Positions 56,812-64,000 of a stretch of 64,000 nt of DNA are shown one piece after another. The stretch comes from Zygaena filipendulae (lineage: Eukaryota; Arthropoda; Insecta; Lepidoptera; Zygaenidae). Within the stretch, counting starts at the first letter, position 1. Every line of letters starts with the position of its first letter. The position numbers and the translations under genes are program-made. The stretch spans positions 5,525,501 through 5,589,500 of the forward strand of contig OU015662.1 of the NCBI GenBank assembly GCA_907165275.2. The letters are read 5' to 3'. The notes under the pieces were generated by a model, which saw only the letters and a program-made list of their open reading frames with translations, searched no databases and was not told where the DNA came from.

Positions 56812-57480
56812 TTTTTATAATTTTTACTGTTTGCGTGTGTAGTTAGGTACGCACTATAAAACACACTCGTTTTTTAGTATTTCATAACCCTTATAGTAAC
56901 GGAAAGCAGAGATTAAATTGAGGACGAAACACAAGCGAGAGAAATCCGATTTTGATGAGTCATTGGCCACTTTGAGCAGTTTGAACGCTGACCTAAATAT
57001 CATACAAGCGTCAATCCAATTTGAATGAATAATAAAAATAACAAGTCAATCGGAATCCACCTGAATAGAGACGCAATTAGACCACTTCATTTTATAATAA
57101 CATAATAACGAAACTGATACAATTATCACTACAATTATCTAAGAGGTTACAAAGAGGAACGCCAAACACAATAGGTGTTGGAAATGTTAATGCAATCTTT
57201 AATTTGGTAAGCACAATGTCGCAACTTTTCTTTGTGAATGATAGATGAGGACGTTTGTAGATGATAATAAATAATTAGTATATCATTATTAATAAATTGC
57301 TTCATTCATGTGATAAATATAAGCCGTGACGAAAGTAATTGAAACTTAAAGATGTAGAAATTATATTGCCTAAAGTAGTAAACGTAAATTGTTATTTTTC
57401 ATTGAGTGAACCAACTTTCTATGGTACAAAATTGTTTCTTTAAAACTAAGACACTTTTCTTTATTATTTTAGGTAGGTAA
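56812..57480. other. Intergenic DNA
   Basis: No feature was recognised. Confidence 0.35.
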
Positions 57481-57483
57481 GGC

Positions 57484-57735
57484 TTATACTGTTCCCCGCT
57501 GTTTCTCCTGCGTAAATTCTTAGTTCCCACAGAAATTCCCGGATAAAATTACCTTATGTCCTTTTCTGTAGGTACCCCTGACAACGTGAATGGTTTCACA
57601 CGCGTTGTCATGTCACTATACCCCCGACAATCGTTTATGCAAAACATGAAGATTGGTTGAGTAATTAAGACGTAAAAAGGTAACATACAGAGAGCCAGAG
57701 CTGAGCCATTTAAAATATTAATATGGATGTAGGAT
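57484..57735 (-). mobile_element. Lep1-like Helitron copy
   Basis: 'ACTGTTCCCCGCTGTTTCTC', 'AATTCCCGGATAAAATTACC', 'TTATGTCCTTTTCTGTAGGT', 'CCCCTGACAACGTGAATGG' and 'TTGGTTGAGTAATTAAGACG' in reverse family order. The 'CGTTGTCA…CCCCCGACAATCG' part is doubled. Confidence 0.65.
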
Positions 57736-57916
57736 GTCATGGTAGTATGCTGCCTTATCGTTTACGTTAGGTCAAAAGCAGCCGCACTAATGATCGCGTC
57801 ATCGCGAGCACCGCACTTTAATCGCCCTTAGGTAGGCCCACAACCAGTCTACAACCAAGTGCCCACTACACGGCTCTACACGGCTACTAAAATAGAATAC
57901 GGGTAGGTCATTTAAT

Positions 57917-57920
<4 letters not shown>

Positions 57921-57977
<57 letters not shown>
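57921..57977. repeat. (TA)n microsatellite
   Basis: About 28 uninterrupted TA units. Confidence 0.95.
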
Positions 57978-57981
<4 letters not shown>

Positions 57982-58007
57982 ACCAGTATCATAACAACAC
58001 TCAAGTC

Positions 58008-58110
58008 TTCTTCTTTTCTTTTGTCTCTTTCTTTTGTTTCTTTCTTTTGTCTCTGTATAAGCTGCTGCTTTAAATTTAGTTAAAAAAAAATTAAATTTAA
58101 AGCAGCAGCA
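58008..58110. repeat. CT-rich run followed by a perfect 18-bp hairpin
   Basis: Several 'TTTCTTTTGTCTC' units (58,010-58,055) precede GCTGCTGCTTTAAATTTA (58,061-58,078). The exact inverse TAAATTTAAAGCAGCAGC is at 58,092-58,109, with 13 loop bases. It is probably a remnant of a foldback element. Confidence 0.8.
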
Positions 58111-58785
58111 TAATGTAAAATTGACAATGCTGTATACGATTCTCTCCAATAAAATAAGTTCGTGCGCATATAGGTAAGTGGAACAAAATTAAATGTCTGT
58201 TGTTACCAATAATTTATATCGTAATAATTTAAACATCTATTTATCATGTAAAACTTAGGTAGGTACTTTAGACACTATAGGTAATTTTAGGTAATAAACA
58301 TTCTAAACTTATTAACAAGCTGATCCTGTTTCTTATTTTTAAGTTATAACTTTACATCTGGTAAAGTTACAAACGAAAAAATATCATCTCCAACCGTTAT
58401 TGGTCAATAATAATACGTACATAGTTCGTGAGTTCGATCACTTATTGATATCGATGCTATAGGCTGCAAGCGACAAGGCTCTCTATCTTCAAAGAATAAT
58501 AAATAAGTAGAAAAACGCTTCGCGCAAGAGGAACGCTGCAAATAGAAAAATATAAACAACCATCTTCGTTGATCACGATGTTGCTCTACCGGTTTAGCTG
58601 GGAAATGAGTGAATCGAAATAAAACAAAAAGAGGATCAGTTCGAAGGCAGGTGGCAACGCGGCGGGAAAACTTCGTTACAATCCATAACGGAATAACTAT
58701 CCTGTTATACTTTGTAACTGCATCGTTACATTTTAATTTATCTTCTATATGATATGTATAGATGTAGAAATATTATGTATTTAGA
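58111..58785. other. Intergenic DNA
   Basis: No feature was recognised. Confidence 0.35.
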
Positions 58786-58787
58786 AA

Positions 58788-59103
58788 TTACTAGCTGTCC
58801 CTCGTAGTTTTACCCGTGATAATTTCAGAGTTACCGCGGGAATTCTGGGATAAAAGTATACCCTATACCCTTTTCTGTACCCCTGACAACGTGCATGTTA
58901 TATTCAAAATTTGATGTAGTTTCACCTGCATTAATTTCGGAAATCCTCCGGGAATTCCGGGATAAAAAGTACCCTATATCCTTTTCTGTACTCCTGATAA
59001 CGTGTATGCAACATTTCGTGATGATCGGTTGAGCCGTTAAGGCGTGAAAGCGTAACAGACAGACAGACAAACAGAGTTACTTTTGCATTTATAATATTAA
59101 TAG
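58788..59103 (-). mobile_element. Lep1-like Helitron with doubled 3' module
   Basis: From ACTAGCTGTCCCTCGTAGTT (terminal CTAGT in reverse) through 'CCTGACAACGTGCATG', a second 'GTTTCACCTGCATTAATTTC…' module, 'GATGATCGGTTGAGCCGTTA', (CAGA)n and 'TTTATAATATTAATAGTAG' at the 5' end. As in the copy at 21,802, the 3' module is duplicated. Confidence 0.75.
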
Positions 59104-59107
59104 TAGT

Positions 59108-59370
59108 GAATAGCTGTTCCCTGCGGTTTTACCCGCGGTAATTTCGGAGTTCCCACGGGAATTACGGGTAACAGTATAACGCGGGTGAAACCGAGGGGAA
59201 CAGCTAGTCTTCTTTATAAATAAAAATGAATATTTGTATGTCTGTCCTCTATGCGTTTCGAAACCATTGGTCCGATTGTGATGAAACTTTGGCGGGTTGT
59301 TCTGCTTGCGTCCGTAAAAGTCCCTGATCCCAAAACTCACGCAGGTGAAACCGCGGGGCCCAGCTAGTAT
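59108..59370. mobile_element. Two further Helitron-type tails in opposite orientation
   Basis: 59,108-59,175 reads GCTGTTCCCTGCGGTTTTAC (reverse tail). 59,178-59,205 reads 'GCGGGTGAAACCGAGGGGAA' followed by CAGCTAGT (forward tail). 59,211-59,368 is a different relative that starts 'TTCTTTATAAATAAAAATGA' and ends 'GGTGAAACCGCGGGGCCCAG' CTAGT. Three CTAGT-type ends are therefore clustered here. Confidence 0.65.
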
Positions 59371-59960
59371 CTAATAAAGCTATACACGTCTCAAAGTTAG
59401 ATAAAATACAAACTTTAGCAAAAAGTTCATGAACCTATTTTTGAAAGAGGAACTAACTTAGGTATGTCCCCAGTTAGCGTAGGCAGAGATAAAAAAGAAG
59501 GAAAGGAATAACATAATAATATTTCGAGAAAATCGAGACCTTTTATTATAATTTACATTTTCAAAAAAAAAAAAGGATAACAAACCAAATCTTGACAAAA
59601 TATAATAATATAAACTAAAATAGGGAACTAAAAAAAAAACCATACGTCTATATTTGTATAGTGTGTCTCCATACCAGAATTTACATTCGATACCTAATTA
59701 AAAATAAACAAGATTTCGACGTATGCTAAGTTTTCAAATAGTGAGTCTATTCCCGTGTAGTGTTAATAGACTTCGACCATATGAATGCATACACGTATTA
59801 CTTAGTAGGGTTATGTGAATGCATGCTGCATTAAATTTATTGTCAATACGTACCTAACAGTTGTTTCTCAACGAATAACTGTATTGACTGGAAATAATTA
59901 CAATGTGTAGGTAAATATAAGGTCAACGTCGCTCTCACGGTGAGTGCGGCAATTTGGATA
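59371..59960. other. AT-rich intergenic DNA
   Basis: Nothing was recognised. Confidence 0.35.
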
Positions 59961-59967
59961 GCGTTAC

Positions 59968-59996
59968 TATAAAAACGCGAGTGAAATGGTCAGTAA
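59968..59996 (+). promoter_or_regulatory. Possible core promoter: TATA box and initiator
   Basis: TATAAAAA at 59,968-59,975 is followed by TCAGT at 59,990-59,994, about 24 bases from TATA start to the initiator A. This is close to the arthropod TATA/Inr layout, within a locally GC-richer patch. The first ATG downstream (60,030) gives only nine codons. No gene was found to its right, so it may be an orphan or mark an unseen first exon. Confidence 0.3.
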
Positions 59997-59999
59997 GTG

Positions 60000-61740
60000 A
60001 TTACAAAGTGTATTTAGCGCCTCGCTCAGATGCAATTTACTATAGCTGAAAGTTTATAAGCTCGTAAAATTAAATAGTTTTACTAAAGAAATGTGGAAGT
60101 GTTAGTATGTCATGATCAGCATGTTTCTGCCGAGAGTAAAGAACTTCATACTTATATACATAATTATGTATATTAGAAAAATTTCATTCTTTCTGGCAAG
60201 AAATAAGTAAAATAAATGATTTGTGGTCAGTAGAGTGTCCGAGGGTAATACAAGTTTTTGTTCTTCCAGAAACTCATTATAACCTGTACGTGTTCTCATT
60301 TCTTTGCTCCATAAAAATATTGTAGGTAATAGCTATAGGTAATAGGTACCTACATCTTTCTGATACTTAAGTTCAAAGATAGTTATGGAAGTAAATACAA
60401 GTCTTTTGACTTTGTAGTCTTTATAAACTAATGACGAAATGCTTAATGGAACGAAAATAGTCGACCTTGAATTCTCAATGTTCAAAGCTACTTAAAAACA
60501 AAACTGTAGTAAGTATCTACATACTTTATGCAATTTCAATAAGTATATCATAATGGCATGATTATACACTAAAATCTTTAGTGGATGCTGAGAATATTTT
60601 TTATTATTAGTCAACAAATAATGGATCTGAAGAATGGGTTTCAATTATTTTTCACACATTCATTGATGCATACAGCAATGAATGTATGAACAATAATTGA
60701 AACTAATTAAAAATAATTTCAAATTAAAATTTTATTAAAAAAAATTGCGCATTGCAAAGTTTATATTTTATATTATAAATAGTACATATTATTTTAAAAC
60801 GTCTTTTCTAATAGAGTCAACAAATTATTTGCCTTGCAGGCTATTTTAATATAATTTTGGACGTTGCGACTTTTCAATCGATATAATTTGATAAACTTTT
60901 ATTGAAAACCATTTTTCTATATCGATTTTTCCATCAGAACCAAAGCTCTGTGCAAAATTTCAGCCCGACTGGCTACCAAGAAGTGACCAAAAATAGTAAG
61001 TAACGGAAATTGTAAAACTATGTAATAAAAAAGCAGGTTGAGTTTTCCAGCAAAAATGAAGGGAGATAGTAAATTTCTTTAGTTTGACCCACGAAGCCTC
61101 AAGAAAGCCATAAATATCGAACCAACGACAAGCGACCTACCTATCTGTTCTACATTAAAAATGAAGCATTCCCTATAGGTACTTTGTTTTAATCAAAGTA
61201 AACATATTGTGTATAGTTACATCTTTATAGAGGCCAAATAAGCTATTTTTAAAATTTTTGTCTGCCTGCATGCCTCTCTGACTGTGCACGTATTAAACAG
61301 AAGCTAACAGTCGATTGTGAATGACTTGTTGCGTATTTCTGGGATAGCTTAGATCCCAAGATCCCATCAATAAATAGGATTTTTTTTTTAAATTCCCAGT
61401 ACAACAAAGAAGGAATACCGAAATTTACGTGTAAAAAACTGTAAAAACTTCTTAAAGTATCAGTGACACGAACCAGCGACGACCAAATTATCACTAACTG
61501 CATGACTATCTGATCCCAACTACTGCACTACTATATGTATATTGTATAACGTTACAAAAAACTTATATTTAACACATGTTTGCAAGAAAAACAAGAAACA
61601 CGCCATAGCGCTTTCATTATTTAACTTCAAATGTGAATGAACTTGAACTTTCATTGTTTCTCTTTGATGTAAAAAAAATTACTTACATCATACCTTCCAC
61701 ATGAAATAAGGATTGGCGCTACAATGGATTACAGCGGTGA
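60000..61740. other. AT-rich intergenic DNA
   Basis: At 60,635-60,700 'TTTCAATTATT' and 'AATAATTGAAA' form a small inverted pair around 'CATTCATTGATGCATACAGC'. No gene was recognised. Confidence 0.35.
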
Positions 61741-61747
61741 TGCTCAG

Positions 61748-61905
61748 CCGAGCCAAGTTGACAACCTTTAATCGTTACTGCTATAAAAAACTAAGGACAT
61801 GGTCACGTGGTCACGAAAAATCGTCCATGAAGTATTTTATTTTGTGTGATCACGTGACATGACGAATTACTTAGTTTTCTATAGGCAACTTGGCCTAAAG
61901 GGAAC
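61748..61905. mobile_element. MITE, relative of 19,551-19,697
   Basis: The left GAGCCAAGTTGACAACCTTT and right CTATAGGCAACTTGGCCTAA are inverted. The inside shares 'AAAACTAAGGA' and 'GGTCACGTGGTCACG' with the first copy and adds 'TGATCACGTGACATGACG'. Confidence 0.65.
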
Positions 61906-62094
61906 TTAGGTTCGGACCAAACGTGGACTTTAGATCACACGTAACGTACGTAGGTTCAAATACCAATAGTGTACTCGAGTTATCGGTGTAGGAAAACATC
62001 GTGGACCACAGGGTGGTTGGTTATAGGGCACTTTCTAGTGCCCGGCTGGCTAGCTCCCACCTTTAAGTGCAAAAAACATGAAAGCATAATCTTT

Positions 62095-62398
62095 ACAATG
62101 TGCATGTTGACTAATTTTTATTTTTTAGTCCGTCTTGTAGATTATTAAAAAATATTGGACACGTATTTTTTCTTTTTTTACGTAATCAAAAAATAACGGC
62201 GATATATTGAGTTGAAATTTCGCGTGACGTCACTATTCTGACAGTTTGTATGGCGGTTTTGCGGTTAGTGACGTCACGACCTCCTCATCCTAAACTTTAA
62301 TGCGCTTTATCTCTGTATATTTTAATTTATTTAAAAAAGCAAAAAATGCGTGTATATTGTTTTTTTATTTTCTAACTGACGGACTAATTATAGTTTTT
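62095..62398 (-). mobile_element. TIR element, family C copy 3
   Basis: In reverse it matches 46,955-47,283: 'TTAGTCCGTCTTGTAG', 'CGGCGATATATTGAGTTGAA', 'GTGACGTCAC', 'GTGACGTCACGACCTCCTCA', 'TAATGCGCTTTATC' and 'GACGGACTAA'. It abuts the Penelope-like element's end. Confidence 0.65.
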
Positions 62399-62399
62399 A

Positions 62400-64000
62400 G
62401 ATTTTCGCGTTTTGAGCACATTATATTATGTAAATTACGCGGGACTTGAACGCGATGTTTTTATTACCTTTTTTGCCTGACGTTTCGGCTGAGTTGCATC
62501 ACGCCGTGGTCACAGGCTGACTAAAGCATTGCGGCGTCGATAGCGAGCCGCGCGGGCAGATTCCACATCTACCCTCACTGGATGTTCTTTTTTATTAGAT
62601 GCACTTTTAAGGTCCCTGCACACTACACTCACTCGGTCCGCGTTCACCGGTTCCGGACGGCCGCAACGATTTTTTGTTTTTTGAATTATAGGATCCCATG
62701 TCGTAGGCAACCTATATCCGTCATCTCGATTGAAAGTTTTGTGTTTCTTTATTTCAACCGCTTCACGCACTATCCTCGCGTAGTAGTGACGTTCAGTTGA
62801 GAGAACCTTCAAACGATGGAACTCAATCCAGTGGTTCAGATCCGGTTGCACATCACACATCTGTGTTCCGCGACGGCCGATTTGTGAGTCTGTTGTTTTT
62901 TAATTGCTGTTATGTGCTCTTTAACACGATCTGTAATTGGTCGCTTTGTCTGTCCTATGTATGAGCTACCACAACTGCAATCTATCTTGTATACTCCCGG
63001 AGATTGAAACGGTGTTTTATCCTTTGGGGACCGTAAAAGTGAAAACATTTTGTTGGCAGGCTTGTATACTGTTTTAATAGAAAATTTATTGAGTTTGTCT
63101 CCAATTCTGTCAGTAACACCTTTTATATAGGGTAGGAATGCTGGTTGCCGGCTAACTTCTGGCGGTCTTTCCCGTTTCCTTCTCCGCGAGCAACCTCTCT
63201 TCGTACTGTATCCGTTTTGCTTCAGAACTCTGAGGACATGTTGCAATTCTTTCTCAAGGTGTTCATTGTCACAAAGATCATAAGCTCTATTAGTCAATGA
63301 TGTAGCAACAGATGACAGATGACGAGGGTGATGGTGCGAAGAGGCATGCAGATACCGATCTGTGTGTGTGGGTTTGCGGAATACAGTGTGAGCCAGAGAT
63401 CCATCTTCTTTTACCATTACTTTAACATCCAGAAATGCCAACGATCGGTTAGACTCTAATTCACAGGTTAACCTAATTCGAGGGTGTATTGAGTTTAAAT
63501 GTTTCAAGTATAAAGCCACGTCGTCTTGGTTTCCCCGAAAAATGCAAAATATGTCATCTACATATCTTTTCCACAGCCGTACAGATGACACATTCTCGCT
63601 GGCCTTCAATTCAAAATGTTCCATCCACATATTAGCCAATACAGGGGCTACTGGACTACCCATGGCTACACCATCAATTTGGAGGTAGTACTCATTTTGG
63701 TAAAGGAAATAATTTCCCTCGACGCACAGCTTCAAAAGCTCGGTAAACTCCTCCGGTATGTCGTGCATTTCTAGTTTAGTTTTTACGATATCCAGGCACT
63801 CAGCAACAGGAACATTGGTAAACAATGATTCGACATCGAAACTTACCATTATATCATTCCGTTCCAGTCGCACATCACCCAAAATCTCAACGAAATGGCG
63901 TGAGTCCTTCACAAAAGACGATGTGTGTCCAACCATCGGTTGCAATATTGAAGCTACATATTTAGCTAAGCTATAAGTCGGAGAGCCTATTTGGCTTACA
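62400..64000 (-). pseudogene. Penelope-like retroelement (RT + GIY-YIG endonuclease), frameshifted and running off the right edge
   Basis: The frame is open from the window edge through an ATG at 63,945 to a stop at 62,836. In the 369 codons from that [14 protein letters not shown] is at residues 36-46, MGSPVAP at 95-101, the catalytic YVDD at 128-131 and FLDVKV at 171-176. A GIY-YIG nuclease block with GVYK…SSYIGQTKR is at 317-335, and the conserved R340 and EH follow. A one-base frameshift near 62,860 moves the rest into another frame (62,860-62,510; 'HWIEFHRLKVLSTERHYYARIVREAVEIKKH' region). The terminal, non-coding 62,400-62,470 recurs alone at 53,764. RT plus C-terminal GIY-YIG is diagnostic for Penelope-like elements. 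The N-terminal part lies outside the window. The copy is recent but disabled by the frameshift unless that is a sequencing error. Confidence 0.9.

Overview
The window is nuclear DNA from a moth or butterfly. The evidence is an AT-rich background, introns with GT/AG borders, and many scattered repeats of lepidopteran type. These include Lep1-like Helitrons ending in CTAGT, the 'AACCGACTTCC' repeat, a tRNA-derived SINE, foldback elements, a Penelope-like retroelement and a 5'-truncated LINE. Nothing looks bacterial or organellar, and there is no CRISPR array or operon.

Layout. Positions 1-22,900 are gene-poor. They hold repeats, a LINE relic (about 14,440-15,966), a fossil of an RTE-type element (about 1,690-2,195), and GC-richer islands near 4.6, 17.1 and 19.4 kb that could be promoters or exons. 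At 22,970-23,130 and 25,749-25,808 (+) lie the last two coding exons of a gene with an LDL-receptor class A domain. It is recognised as the probable ortholog of Drosophila jelly belly (jeb), the secreted ligand of the receptor kinase Alk. About 6-7 kb of very AT-rich, mostly repeat-free DNA follows, which may be a long 3' UTR. At 33,525-35,986 (+) is a complete four-exon gene for a 186-residue secreted protein with 12 cysteines, resembling Plus-C/Obp59a-type odorant-binding proteins. At 37,234-42,295 (-) is a complete three-exon gene for a 1,359-residue secreted protein. It has a huge Thr/Ser/Asn-rich region followed by a serpin domain that lacks an inhibitory hinge and carries a long basic insert in the reactive loop. 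The OBP and serpin genes converge. A further minus-strand signal-peptide-like exon lies upstream at 45,429-45,485.

From 45.5 kb to the end there are mobile elements and simple repeats but no confident host gene. The most striking are a 1.3 kb TTCTG/TTCTA pentanucleotide array (48,101-49,420), a TIR element with CCCGGG-containing ends (49,433-50,133), a full-length SINE (55,917-56,175), and a Penelope-like element with reverse transcriptase and GIY-YIG endonuclease running off the right edge (62,400-64,000).

The three host genes do not form a pathway. All encode secreted proteins (a receptor-kinase ligand, a putative small-molecule carrier and a serpin-like glycoprotein). The best candidate for something little described is the mucin-like non-inhibitory serpin and its two alternative-looking 5' ends. 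The exon models come from reading splice sites and phase by eye, and no search or transcript data were available.
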